Positions 23,842-32,714 of a stretch of DNA of 60,305 bases are shown in pieces. The stretch covers positions 1-60,305 of the forward strand of contig JAEYLC010000016.1 in the NCBI GenBank assembly GCA_023461435.1. The letters run 5' to 3'. How positions within the stretch are numbered: position 1 is the first letter of the stretch; each line of letters opens with the position of its first letter. Made by a program: the position numbers and the translations under genes. The notes below the pieces were generated by a model, which made no database searches, was not told the origin of the DNA, and saw only the letters and a list, made by a program, of their open reading frames with translations. Source of the DNA: Bacillota bacterium (lineage in GTDB: Bacteria; Bacillota; Clostridia; Christensenellales; SZUA-584).

Positions 23842-24567
23842 TTAAGACTCCTTCAGTTTGGAAAGTGTGATTTTTGTCAAGGCCTCCATGACTTCCGAAC
23901 GTTTATTTTGGCTGATGCTGAGCTCGTGGCCGTTTTTCATCTTCACAGAGGTGTATTTATACTCGCCGATCTGGCTGATATTTACATAATACGATCTGTG
24001 TATCTGAATGAAATTGTGCAGACTCATTTCCAGCAGATCAGACATTGTGCCATAATATTCTTCACATTTCGATGAAGTCACGATTTTTATTTTCCTTAGC
24101 ACACTTTCAAAATACTGAATGTCAGACAAGTAAATCGAGAGATTATAATGGCCGCTTTTGTATATAAACACGCCGCGTTCTTCTTCAATGAGCGCGATTG
24201 TTTTCTTTAGTACCTTCTCAACCTTATCTTTGCTGATTGGCTTCACTATGAAATTGACGGGCCGTGCATCAAAAGCATCAAACACATAGTCTTTGATCGC
24301 CGAAACGAAAATGATCTTCGTCTTTTCATCGTGATGCAAATCGCGAATGACTCTCCCCGCTTTTATGCCGTTCATTTTCTTCATGCGAACATCCATAAAA
24401 ATGATATCGTAACTTTTTGATTCAGAGAGGCTCTTGATCAGCAATTCGCCGTCGGAAAAAGTGAAAATATCATATTCATATTGAATGGCTTCGCAAACAA
24501 ACTGAACGATCGATCGCAATTCGTGACATATAAGTGTGTCGTCATCGCATATGGCAATTTTCAACAT
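23842..24567 (-). CDS. agrA: AgrA-like LytTR response regulator
   Basis: A 241-residue response regulator. The receiver domain has the acidic pocket in AICDDD, the phospho-acceptor Asp59 in IIFMDVRMKKMNG and the conserved lysine in FIVKPISKDK. The C-terminal LytTR DNA-binding domain covers about residues 135-235 (ISLSDIQYFES-like start and FIQIHRSYYVNI core). AgrA proteins bind pairs of ACAGTTAAG-like sites; only one loosely similar half-site was seen upstream. It is the first gene of the four-gene unit, an order different from the staphylococcal agrBDCA. Confidence 0.92.
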   Translation of the reverse strand: MLKIAICDDDTLICHELRSIVQFVCEAIQYEYDIFTFSDGELLIKSLSESKSYDIIFMDVRMKKMNGIKAGRVIRDLHHDEKTKIIFVSAIKDYVFDAFDARPVNFIVKPISKDKVEKVLKKTIALIEEERGVFIYKSGHYNLSIYLSDIQYFESVLRKIKIVTSSKCEEYYGTMSDLLEMSLHNFIQIHRSYYVNISQIGEYKYTSVKMKNGHELSISQNKRSEVMEALTKITLSKLKES

Positions 24568-24715
24568 AAATCTCCTGCTCCTACCTTAATAGTATAACAT
24601 AAAACACAAATCTCTCATAATTTAAATATATATATATCTAATAACTTAACACTAATTTTGCGATTTTCCGAACATCAGTTGACTTAAAGGGACCCCGACG
24701 GAAAAACTGCCGGAT

Positions 24716-24752
24716 TAATAAAAAGGAAGCGCATCCTTCGACAAGCGCTTCC
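24716..24752 (-). terminator. Terminator after the acyl-CoA ligase gene
   Basis: Perfect 8-bp arms ggaagcgc (24725-24732) and gcgcttcc (24745-24752). On the minus strand CCTTTTTATTA follows. It ends the TetR / acyltransferase / ligase transcript and isolates it from the agr genes. Confidence 0.85.
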
Positions 24753-24810
24753 TTAGCTGCTTATATCATGGTGAGATGGGCGAACCCGTCAAACAAAAGC
24801 CCTGAATGCT

Positions 24811-26547
24811 CTACTCCGCGCCTTCAAGCGCAAGATCTTCGGCCGTGATGCGCGACTTCTCGAGCGCGCTGTATTCCACCTTGCCCACGAGCGTCGTCGG
24901 AAGCTTGTCGCGGAACTCAATGGCGCGCGGCACGCTCCACTTGATCAGGTGTTTATGGCAGTGCTTTATCAGTGCCTTCTTCGTTTCATCCGAAGCCTGC
25001 GACTGATCCTCCAGCACGACATAGGCTTTCACGCTCGTCATCTGATAATCGTCCGGCACTCCCACGACGCATGCTCTGAAAACAAGATCATGCGCTTCAA
25101 GCACCTGTTCGACCTGCATCGGATAAACGCTCACACCCGAAACTTTGAGCATCCGCTTCTCACGGCTCTTGAAATACAGATAGCCGTCTTCGTCCATGCA
25201 GCCGATGTCGCCCGTATAGAGCCACCGGATACCGTTTTCATCCGTCCGTATGGTCTTGGCTGTCTCTTCGGGCTGATTGATATATTCAAGCATCAGCGTG
25301 GGGCCCGCCAGCGCGATCTCTCCGTTCTCGCCGTACGGCACGTCTTCCTTCGTTTCCATATTCACGACCTTCGCGAGCATGCCCGGCATCGGGATGCCGA
25401 TCGCGCCCCTGCGGTACAGGCTGGCCGGCGTCAGCACGCAGCCCGTCACGGTTTCGGTGAGGCCGTAGCCTTCGGCAAGCTCCACCTTGCTGCCCTGCGC
25501 TTTTAACCGCTCGTCGAAGCGGGCCTTGAGCTCGGGAGACAGGCTGTCGCCGCCGCTGTAGATCGCCTTGAGACGGTCGAAGCGGACCTTGGAAAAGTTC
25601 TTGTCGCGCAGCATCGCCTCAAACATCGTGGGCACGCCCGCGATAAATGTCGGCTGATGCTTGCGCAGGCTGTCGATATAGATCTTTGTGCCGAACTTCG
25701 GCTCGAGGAATATCGTTCCGCCGTTGCAAATGATCGAATGGATGCAGATTCCAAGGCCAAATCCGTGAAAAACCGGCAGTATCGCGATCACGCTGTCGTC
25801 CTTCGTGAACTTGGCGAACGGGGCGATGATCGCCGAGAGCGCGTTGAAATTATATGAGGACAGCAAAATCCCCTTGGGCATGTTCGTCGTACCGCCTGAA
25901 AACAGCACCACCGCGCCCTCCTTGGGATCGGCAGGCCGCTCGTAAGAGATATTGGCGCCTTCGGATTTCTTTAAGAAATCCTTCCACAGCACGACCCTGC
26001 CGTCTTCGGAAACCTTGTTCTGTCCGCCTTTTATGATGTTGAACATCAGCTTTTTGGAACCGGGCAGATAATCGGATATCTTCGTGATCAAAAGCTTCTG
26101 ATCGGGCCGCAGGATGTCCTTAAACCGATCATAGAACATGTCCACCGTGACGCACCAAACGCTGTCCGTCTCCTTGACGTATTGATCCAGCTCGCTTGAT
26201 GAGTAAAGCGGATGCGTCATCGCAATGCGCGCGCCGATCTTGTTGAGCGCATAGAAAATAATCAGCGCGTTGGGGATATTGGGCATCGACTGCAGCACGC
26301 TGTCGCCCGGCTTGATGCCATACGCGGTAAAAGAAGCCGCGCAGCGGTCAATCATCGACAGCAGCCTGGAAAACGGGATCTCGGCTCCCATATAGTTGAT
26401 GGCGGTTTTATTCGGATACTTCAGTGCGGTATCGCGCAGCAGCTCATACATCGTGAGATCGGGGACTTCCATAAATTCCGGGATGTCTCCGTAAAATTTG
26501 AGCCACGGTTTTTTGACTTTGTTCCCTTTGTATATTCCATTGTCCAT
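24811..26547 (-). CDS. AMP-dependent acyl-CoA synthetase (long-chain fatty acid-CoA ligase type)
   Basis: A 578-residue adenylate-forming enzyme that activates a carboxylic acid with ATP and joins it to CoA (or another thiol). The ATP loop is SGGTTNMPKG, motif A5 is EGYGLTETVTG, the ribose-binding aspartate lies in WLYTGDIG, and the C-terminal domain has the hinge KSREKRMLKVSG and the catalytic lysine in TLVGKVEYSAL. The fold and length match FadD-like ligases, though the chain-length specificity cannot be read from sequence. ATG 26547 follows GAGGTG; GTG at 26556 is a weaker alternative. It is downstream of the acyltransferase-fold gene by 14 bases and within the TetR-regulated divergent locus with the MMPL exporter. 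Confidence 0.92.
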   Translation of the reverse strand: MDNGIYKGNKVKKPWLKFYGDIPEFMEVPDLTMYELLRDTALKYPNKTAINYMGAEIPFSRLLSMIDRCAASFTAYGIKPGDSVLQSMPNIPNALIIFYALNKIGARIAMTHPLYSSSELDQYVKETDSVWCVTVDMFYDRFKDILRPDQKLLITKISDYLPGSKKLMFNIIKGGQNKVSEDGRVVLWKDFLKKSEGANISYERPADPKEGAVVLFSGGTTNMPKGILLSSYNFNALSAIIAPFAKFTKDDSVIAILPVFHGFGLGICIHSIICNGGTIFLEPKFGTKIYIDSLRKHQPTFIAGVPTMFEAMLRDKNFSKVRFDRLKAIYSGGDSLSPELKARFDERLKAQGSKVELAEGYGLTETVTGCVLTPASLYRRGAIGIPMPGMLAKVVNMETKEDVPYGENGEIALAGPTLMLEYINQPEETAKTIRTDENGIRWLYTGDIGCMDEDGYLYFKSREKRMLKVSGVSVYPMQVEQVLEAHDLVFRACVVGVPDDYQMTSVKAYVVLEDQSQASDETKKALIKHCHKHLIKWSVPRAIEFRDKLPTTLVGKVEYSALEKSRITAEDLALEGAE

Positions 26548-26561
26548 TCTATTCACCTCGC

Positions 26562-27383
26562 TTACAAGCGTTCGATGGATTCGGGATTTTTCAGGTAACT
26601 TTCCATAAGCTCTAATGAGCGTGCAAAGTAAAACCCGTCCGCGATCCTCTCGTCCAGCGTCACCTTCACCTCGACCATTTTTCTTGCGACGATCGTACCG
26701 TCGTCAAGAGCCACGGGCTTGTACCCAATTTTGCCGATAGCGATAAACACCGAGCAGTTGCCCCATTCGAACAGGTGATGGAACGGCGCCTCAATGCCGA
26801 TGCTCCCGAGATTGGCAATATACACGCTGCAGCGCAGCGGGTCTACATCCGCAAACATCCTCGGCATGTTGAAGTAAAAATCGAGCCAGCGCAGCAACGC
26901 AAAAAGCGCGCGCAGCATAAACCGCGGCAGCTTCATCAGCGTCTCGATGACTTTATCATCGTCCTTTTTCACATCGTCGGATTTGGCTGTTTTGATGTCT
27001 CTTCTGAGTTTGTCAATAACGTCCTGAAAGGTGGTCTTTTCGTTGAATGTGAGCGCGACGTTTGTCTCCTCGCTCTCGTCGGAAGCCGCCTTTTTGGCAA
27101 TGAAGGAAAGCTTGATATCGTTGCGCTGGTAGAGCTTTCGTCCCGATATGAACCTGTTTAAGTGGGGGCGCTCCTTAAATAGCTTGACCACCGAGGCGAC
27201 GAACATCTGAAAAAACTTGATTTCAACGCCCTCGGTTTGTTTTTTTTCAATGTACGCCAGCAGGTTTTCCACGTCGAGCGCCGTGTTGAAGTAAACGAGT
27301 GATTCTGTCCTTGTACGCATCATATAGGGAAACATTGCGTTTAACGCATGCACCTTGACAACGCGTCCGTCTCTTTTCGCCAT
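26562..27383 (-). CDS. CoA-dependent acyltransferase-fold protein (2-oxoacid dehydrogenase E2 catalytic-like)
   Basis: A 273-residue stand-alone relative of the E2p/chloramphenicol-acetyltransferase fold. There is no lipoyl domain and no E1/E3 genes nearby, so it is not part of a 2-oxoacid dehydrogenase. The region APFHHLFEWGNCSVFIAIGK aligns with the core strands. The canonical active-site motif H-x-x-x-D-G appears as ERIADG near residue 245, so the catalytic histidine is glutamate; I recall the same in other clostridial members. It lies between the TetR gene and the acyl-CoA ligase. A role as acyltransferase or acyl-binding partner for the ligase is an inference from order. Confidence 0.8.
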   Translation of the reverse strand: MAKRDGRVVKVHALNAMFPYMMRTRTESLVYFNTALDVENLLAYIEKKQTEGVEIKFFQMFVASVVKLFKERPHLNRFISGRKLYQRNDIKLSFIAKKAASDESEETNVALTFNEKTTFQDVIDKLRRDIKTAKSDDVKKDDDKVIETLMKLPRFMLRALFALLRWLDFYFNMPRMFADVDPLRCSVYIANLGSIGIEAPFHHLFEWGNCSVFIAIGKIGYKPVALDDGTIVARKMVEVKVTLDERIADGFYFARSLELMESYLKNPESIERL

Positions 27384-27540
27384 ATTTATACCCCTTAATA
27401 TGAAAAATGGGATGATTCCATGTATTAATATATCTTAAGTTATATCAATATGCAATAAGCGCAGGCTTGAAGATATTCCAAAAATCCGCTTGTAATCAGC
27501 TGTATGATTGATTAAAAATTACGGGGCCTTTAAACCTCTT

Positions 27541-28110
27541 TTATTTACGCTGAAAATATGCCATCCCGTTATAGACAATATTCAAAATCAGTTCTGTGAT
27601 CTCCTCGGCCGATTCGACCGTGCCGTCCCTGAGCCACTTTTGGAATATGCTGATGCACCCGTTGATGCTGTAAGCCTCCAGATAATCCCTTGTGCGTGAG
27701 TCGAGCGCTTTATTATACTGGGACGAGATAATCTGAGCCAACGCCATGACATCTTTCTGAAAAGCGAAGTCGCAGTTTTCACTGAGCAGCACTTGAAACA
27801 GCCCGGCGTTCTCTTTTGCGTACTCCAAAATGCGGGCCATGACCTGCGCCGATACCGGAAGCCTGTTATTATAATCCTGATGCTCCAGATGGAGCCTTAA
27901 GTTGGTGATTACATCTTCTTCGATCTGGCGGAGCAGATCGTACTGATCGGCATAATGGGCATAGAAGGTGCTGCGGTTGATATCCGCCGTTTCGCACAGC
28001 GACTTGACCGAAATGCTCGAAATGTGCTGCCTTTGCATGAAATGGACAAGCGCATTTTTCAGCATGGTTTTTGTATATTTGACCCGGCGGTCCGTTTTGC
28101 TCTCTTTCAT
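27541..28110 (-). CDS. TetR-family regulator
   Basis: A 189-residue regulator. The N-terminal helix-turn-helix is typical: ALVHFMQRQHISSISVKSLC, then ADINRSTFYAHYADQYDLL. The rest (about 60-189) is a helical ligand-binding and dimerisation domain of the TetR_C kind often seen in Bacillota. The gene is divergent from the MMPL exporter. The 156-base interval holds several TGTCGG inverted repeats, one covering the exporter's -35 box, so repression of the exporter and autoregulation are likely. The inducing ligand is probably a lipid or an exported compound, which is inference. Confidence 0.9.
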   Translation of the reverse strand: MKESKTDRRVKYTKTMLKNALVHFMQRQHISSISVKSLCETADINRSTFYAHYADQYDLLRQIEEDVITNLRLHLEHQDYNNRLPVSAQVMARILEYAKENAGLFQVLLSENCDFAFQKDVMALAQIISSQYNKALDSRTRDYLEAYSINGCISIFQKWLRDGTVESAEEITELILNIVYNGMAYFQRK

Positions 28111-28158
28111 TGCCGTCCTCCAATAAATAAGAACATATCCGACAATTTGCGGATGCCG

Positions 28159-28222
28159 TGTCGGCTAACGGACACCCGGCGCGCATCTGTCGGTTGTAAC
28201 CCGACATTATGTCGATTATAAT
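28159..28222 (+). promoter_or_regulatory. Promoter of the MMPL gene with overlapping TetR-type operators
   Basis: TTGTAA (28194-28199), a 17-base spacer and TATAAT (28217-28222) form a good promoter. The -35 hexamer lies inside a perfect inverted repeat TGTCGG-TTGTAAC-CCGACA (28188-28206). A second, imperfect copy with TGTCGG and GGACA arms lies at 28159-28174, and a third pair TCCG/CGGA just before it. The layout fits binding of the adjacent TetR protein to block RNA polymerase. Confidence 0.78.
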
Positions 28223-28266
28223 TCATACCGTATGATTTTTCAACTACCTGTTGCTTAGGAGCCGAT

Positions 28267-30357
28267 ATGGACAGATTTTCGAATATCATGACCAGACATA
28301 AAAAGACCGTGATCGTTTTGTTCATTTTCTTGACGCTGATAAGCGTATTGCTGCAGACGTTCGTGAAAATCAACTATAACATGGTTGATTACCTTCCGCC
28401 CAACGCGCAGTCCACAAAGGCCGTACAAATTATGGGTGACGAGTTTGCGCAGCCGATACCGAATGCCAGCGTGATGGTCAAAGACATCTCGATTATGGAA
28501 GCGATGGAGTATAAGCGGCAGTTGGCCGCAATCGACGGTGTCTCACAGGTCATCTGGCTTGACGACGTTATGGACATCAAGCAGCCGCTTGAAATGGGAG
28601 ACGCCGATACGGTCGGAGGCTTTTACAAAGACGGCGATGCCCTCTTCTCGGTGACCATCGATGAGGGAATGGAGAAAAAAGCCTGTGAGGCCATACTGAA
28701 TTTAATAGGTCAGGACAACGCGCTTTCGGGCGAAGCCCCCAGTTTGGTCGCCATTCAAAACGCAGCCGGATCCGAGGTCCTCAACGCGATGGCCGTTCTG
28801 CTGCCCGCTATCATCATACTGCTGGTGCTGTCCACCACATCATGGATAGAGCCGCTGCTTTTTCTTGCGGCAATAGGAATCTCTATACTGATCAATATGG
28901 GAACGAACATATTCTTCGGCGAAATATCGTTTATGACAAATTCGGTCAGCCCCATACTGCAGATGGCCTGCACGCTCGACTACGCGATTTTTCTGCTGCA
29001 CAGCTTTGCCGACAACAGAAAGAAATTCACCAACGTGGAAGAAGCCATGCGGCAATCCGTAAAGGAGTCGATGTCCACCGTGGCCGCCAGCGCGGCCACA
29101 ACGTTATTCGGGTTTTTGGCGCTTGTGTTCATGAATTTCCAGATAGGGGCCGACCTGGGGCTTATCCTCGCCAAAGGAATCATACTCAGCTTTATTTCGG
29201 TGATGATTTTCCTTCCCACGCTCACCTTGTGCTTGTATAAGCTCATTGACAAAACCCATCACTGGGAGCTCATGCCAAGCTTCAAAAACATCTATAAAGT
29301 CATGTCTAAGGTCGCGATACCGGCGATTGTGACGGTCGCTATATTGATCGTGCCCTGCTTTTTAGGCCAAGGCCGAACGGGGTTCACCTACGGCAACGAA
29401 AACGCGGTTCCGAATACCCGCAGCGCACGCGACAGCGCTGCCGTACAGGAGGTGTTCGGCAAATCGACGGTCATGGCTCTTCTGGTTCCCAAAGGCGATG
29501 TCGCAAAGGAGCAGGCGCTCTGTCAGGACATAGAAAAGCTCGATCACGTCACGGGCGTCGCGTCTTATACGACCCAGGTCGGCGCTCAGATACCGTCTCA
29601 GTTCCTTGATGAGAAGACCACAGAGCAGTTCTACTCGAAAAACTACGCCCGCATCATCGTGTACACGGATACGCCCGAGGAAGGCGATACCGCCTTCAAA
29701 ACGGTGGAAAGCATCAACGAAAAGGCGAAAGTCCATTACGGCGATACGTTTTATTCCGCGGGGCAGAGCGCGAACCTGTACGATATGAAAAATGTCGTGA
29801 AACAGGACACCGGCATGATCAACCTGATCGCCATTGTTGCAATCTTTGTTGTATTGCTGATCACATTCAAATCGGCAGTGCTGCCCGTTATTCTGCTCTT
29901 AACCATTGAAACAGCGATCTGGATCAACCTTTCCATTCCGTATTTCAGCGGCCTTTCCATTAACTTCATGGGGTATCTGGTGCTGTGTACGGTGCAGCTC
30001 GGAGCAACGGTTGATTACGCCATATTGCTGACCAATCGTTATTTGGCACACAGAAAACGGCTGCCGCGCCGCGAAGCCATCAGCACCGCGCTGGGCGGCA
30101 GCTTTAAATCGATATTGGTTTCGGGGCTGACGCTCGCAACAGCGGGCTTCACGCTGTATTTCGCATCGTCAAACAATGTCATATCCGGGCTGGGGCTCCT
30201 GCTGGGGCGCGGAACACTGCTCTCTGTTCTGATGGTGGTTTGCTTTCTGCCGGCCATGCTGACGCTGCTGGATAAGGCTATCGAAAAAACCACCTTTAAG
30301 GCGGGGTTCTTAAAGAAAGCGGAGAATAAACGCTTGGAGGAATATCATGAAATCTAG
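28267..30357 (+). CDS. MMPL/RND-family exporter
   Basis: A 696-residue transporter of the MMPL branch of the RND superfamily. One N-terminal helix is followed by an extracellular loop (about 40-175), five helices, a second extracellular loop (about 370-510) and five more helices, the usual duplicated plan. The proton-relay Asp-Tyr pairs of the family are present in both halves: D238-Y239 in LDYAIFLLHSF and D583-Y584 in TVDYAILLTNRY. MMPL proteins export lipids, lipid-linked molecules or siderophores by proton motive force. ATG 28267 follows AGGAG. The gene overlaps the next one by 11 bases and is divergent from the TetR regulator. Confidence 0.92.
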   Translation: MDRFSNIMTRHKKTVIVLFIFLTLISVLLQTFVKINYNMVDYLPPNAQSTKAVQIMGDEFAQPIPNASVMVKDISIMEAMEYKRQLAAIDGVSQVIWLDDVMDIKQPLEMGDADTVGGFYKDGDALFSVTIDEGMEKKACEAILNLIGQDNALSGEAPSLVAIQNAAGSEVLNAMAVLLPAIIILLVLSTTSWIEPLLFLAAIGISILINMGTNIFFGEISFMTNSVSPILQMACTLDYAIFLLHSFADNRKKFTNVEEAMRQSVKESMSTVAASAATTLFGFLALVFMNFQIGADLGLILAKGIILSFISVMIFLPTLTLCLYKLIDKTHHWELMPSFKNIYKVMSKVAIPAIVTVAILIVPCFLGQGRTGFTYGNENAVPNTRSARDSAAVQEVFGKSTVMALLVPKGDVAKEQALCQDIEKLDHVTGVASYTTQVGAQIPSQFLDEKTTEQFYSKNYARIIVYTDTPEEGDTAFKTVESINEKAKVHYGDTFYSAGQSANLYDMKNVVKQDTGMINLIAIVAIFVVLLITFKSAVLPVILLLTIETAIWINLSIPYFSGLSINFMGYLVLCTVQLGATVDYAILLTNRYLAHRKRLPRREAISTALGGSFKSILVSGLTLATAGFTLYFASSNNVISGLGLLLGRGTLLSVLMVVCFLPAMLTLLDKAIEKTTFKAGFLKKAENKRLEEYHEI

Positions 30358-32185
30358 ATTGTTTAAGGTCTTTATGTCGGCGTGTTTGTCCGCCGCTTTG
30401 ATCATCGCTCCGGCAACCGTATCCGTTGCCGAATCGGATAAGCCGGGCCTCCCCGCCGCTGACGGCGGGCAGAGCGCCGCAGTTAGAAACAAAGAAGAGG
30501 TGGTTTACGCCACTCTCGCCGCCGACGGAGACGTCAGTGCCGTTTACGCGGTGAACCATTTTGAAATCGCCGCAGCCGGGGATGTCACGGATTATGGCCG
30601 CTATTCGTCCGTCGTGAACCTCACAAATACGGGCGCGATCACAAACAACGGCGAATCCGTCTCTTTTCAGGCAGAGGAGGGCAATTTTTATTATCAGGGC
30701 AACATGGCGTCGGCCGAACTTCCGTGGCTGTTCGATATCTCCTATGATCTGGACGGGACAAAAACGGCGCCCCGGGATATTGCCGGTAAATCGGGAAACA
30801 TCACCATACACATTGCGACCGAGCCCAATGAGAACATCGATCCGGCCTTTTATGATCATTATCTGCTGCAGATATCCGTGACGCTGGATACCGATAAGTG
30901 CGGCGATATCAAAGCGCCCGGCGCCACGCTCGCGAGCGCGGGCAAAAACACCGTTGTGACCTATACCGTGATGCCTGAAAAAGACGCGGACTTCAGCTTG
31001 ACAGCTTCGGTGAACGATTTTACCATGGCCGGTATCCAAATCACCGGTATGCCGCTGTCCATGAACATAGAAACCCCGGATACCGACGACATGCTCGGCG
31101 ATTTTGAAAAGCTATCGGGCGCCATATCCGACCTCAATGACGGCGTTGGCGATCTGGCTGACGGCGCCGCGGACTTAACTGAAGGCGCTCAGGGCCTCGA
31201 AAACGGCTCTGCCGGCATCAAAAGCGGACTGGCGCAGCTGCGCGATAACTCGGGGCAGCTCGTGACGGCCTCGTCACAGATCAATACCGCGTTATCACAA
31301 ATTTCATCGTTACTGAGCGGGGCACTGTCCGGCGGCGCGGATTTCGATGACCTGACTCAGCTTCCGCAGGCGCTCGGCCAGCTCTCGGCGGGGCTGACGG
31401 ACATTTCGGGCGGCCTCACTGAGCTTAAAAACGGCTTTGCCTCGGCCTATACGGCGCTTGACGCCGCCATGCGGGGGATCCCCGATACGGTTTTGACGCA
31501 GGATCAGTTTGATACGCTTTACGCGAATACCGACCCAAGTCAGTATGGTGTCCTCGACACGCTGACCGCCTCGTATGCGGCCGCGCAAACAGCCAGAGGG
31601 ACTTATTATCAGGTCAAAAGCGCTTTTGACGCCATCGCCCCCACAATCGATACGATATCCGGTTCCATCGGGACAGTCGCTTCGTCCTTGGATCAGATGT
31701 CGCAAGGGATCGAAAATTCCCTCTCCGGCGCGGACATCATGAGCCAGATGGGTCAGCTTGCTGACGGGCTGTCGCAATTGTCCAAAAACTATGCCGATTT
31801 TCATAAAGGATTGGCCGATTATATGAACGGCATTGCGGATATGTCGGGCGGATATGCAGGCTTTCACGACGGATTATCCCGTTTTCACGACGGCATCGAC
31901 AGTCTTAGTGACGGTATATCTCAGCTCCACGAGGGAACCTCTGAGCTAAGTGACGGAACCATGGATATGCCTGAGACGATGCAGACCGAGATCGACGATA
32001 TGATGGCTCAATACACGGGATCGGATTTTCAGCCCGTATCGTTTACTTCTCCTCAAAACAATAAGACCGGTTTGGTTCAGTTCGTGTTCAAGAGCGAAGA
32101 GATAGAAAAAAACGATGTTGCTGAACAGCCTCAGACGGAACAAAACAACGAAACCATTTGGGACCGGTTCATCTCCTTGTTCTGA
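30347..32185 (+). CDS. Secreted YhgE/Pip-like heptad-repeat protein
   Basis: A 612-residue exported protein. After the signal peptide (MSACLSAALIIAPATVSVA) come a beta-rich region (about 35-260) and a long helical section. That section carries the L-x-x-G / G-x-x-x-L heptads known from YhgE/Pip-like proteins, for example LNDGVGDLADGAADLTEG, repeated again near the C-terminus (LSDGISQLHEGTSELSDG). Such proteins commonly accompany MMPL exporters and probably form a coiled-coil extension from membrane to wall. No C-terminal membrane helix is evident, unlike YhgE itself. TTGGAGG precedes the ATG, and the 11-base overlap with the exporter gene shows co-translation. Confidence 0.82.
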   Translation: MKSRLFKVFMSACLSAALIIAPATVSVAESDKPGLPAADGGQSAAVRNKEEVVYATLAADGDVSAVYAVNHFEIAAAGDVTDYGRYSSVVNLTNTGAITNNGESVSFQAEEGNFYYQGNMASAELPWLFDISYDLDGTKTAPRDIAGKSGNITIHIATEPNENIDPAFYDHYLLQISVTLDTDKCGDIKAPGATLASAGKNTVVTYTVMPEKDADFSLTASVNDFTMAGIQITGMPLSMNIETPDTDDMLGDFEKLSGAISDLNDGVGDLADGAADLTEGAQGLENGSAGIKSGLAQLRDNSGQLVTASSQINTALSQISSLLSGALSGGADFDDLTQLPQALGQLSAGLTDISGGLTELKNGFASAYTALDAAMRGIPDTVLTQDQFDTLYANTDPSQYGVLDTLTASYAAAQTARGTYYQVKSAFDAIAPTIDTISGSIGTVASSLDQMSQGIENSLSGADIMSQMGQLADGLSQLSKNYADFHKGLADYMNGIADMSGGYAGFHDGLSRFHDGIDSLSDGISQLHEGTSELSDGTMDMPETMQTEIDDMMAQYTGSDFQPVSFTSPQNNKTGLVQFVFKSEEIEKNDVAEQPQTEQNNETIWDRFISLF

Positions 32186-32236
32186 TTTTTCGCAGTCCGG
32201 CTATATTTATCTCTCCGTCAACTTAGCCGGAGAAAC

Positions 32237-32269
32237 AAAAGAAAGCAGGCTCCCGCTTGCTTCCTTTTG
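32237..32269 (+). terminator. Terminator after the YhgE-like gene
   Basis: Arms aaaagaaagca (32237-32247) and tgcttccttt (about 32258-32267) pair around ggctcccgct; the flanks are A-rich on one side and T-rich on the other, so it can act in both directions. It lies about 50 bases after the stop at 32185. Confidence 0.75.
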
Positions 32270-32277
32270 TCTTCAGG

Positions 32278-32612
32278 TTAAAGGTTAACGCTATGCCGCG
32301 CTCCGGCCTCACCCGCTTTGGTCACGACCATCGCGATCGCGATAAACGCCAGCGCGAATCCAAGCTGTATCCGTATGCTGTAAATGATTGGAGTTAAATT
32401 TGAGCTGTTGTATTCCGCCATGCCGCGTATATCATTCACGGCCTTGATCTACCAGTAGCCCGGATTGAAGCTCAATACCGCGAACACCGTTTTTCCAAGC
32501 AGCTCCTGCTCCACGAACACGCCGCTTAAGAAACACAGCTGGGCAAGACGACGTTGGTCACAGCCGCCTGCACGCCGTGAGTCTTGACGAACTTGACGGC
32601 GAGGGTCCGGCC
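32278..32612 (-). pseudogene. Decayed ABC-2-type permease, C-terminal fragment
   Basis: The minus strand encodes the end of an ABC-2 membrane protein: LAVKFVKTHGVQAAVTNVV, then in another frame QLCFLSGVFVEQELLGKTVF and FNPGYW. An in-frame TAG follows (32449-32451) where relatives have tyrosine, then IKAVNDIRG and a last helix IRIQLGFALAFIAIAMVV to the stop at 32278. One frameshift (near 32550) and one nonsense change are therefore visible, and the whole N-terminal half and the partner ATPase are missing. The fragment lies between the terminators of the exporter operon and the arabinose operon. Confidence 0.82.
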
Positions 32613-32614
32613 CG

Positions 32615-32640
32615 AAAAAAATGGCACCCCGTCGGATGCC
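32615..32640 (-). terminator. Terminator of the arabinose operon
   Basis: On the minus strand GGCATCC-gacg-GGGTGCC (32640-32623) is followed by ATTTTTTT (32622-32615). It lies 75 bases after the araD stop. Confidence 0.85.
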
Positions 32641-32714
32641 GTTTAATTAGTTGGAGATGAATCACAACTCTATTTATATAGAGAGTTCTTTCTCTGGTAA
32701 CTGTCAGACCGTGT

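Noticed and set aside
24568..24700. AgrA double binding site upstream of agrA
   Set aside because: Only one half-site (AGTGTTAAG) resembles ACAGTTAAG, and no second copy lies at the required spacing.
26562..27383. Dihydrolipoamide acyltransferase subunit of a 2-oxoacid dehydrogenase
   Set aside because: There is no lipoyl or E1/E3-binding domain, no E1 or E3 genes nearby, and the catalytic histidine is replaced.
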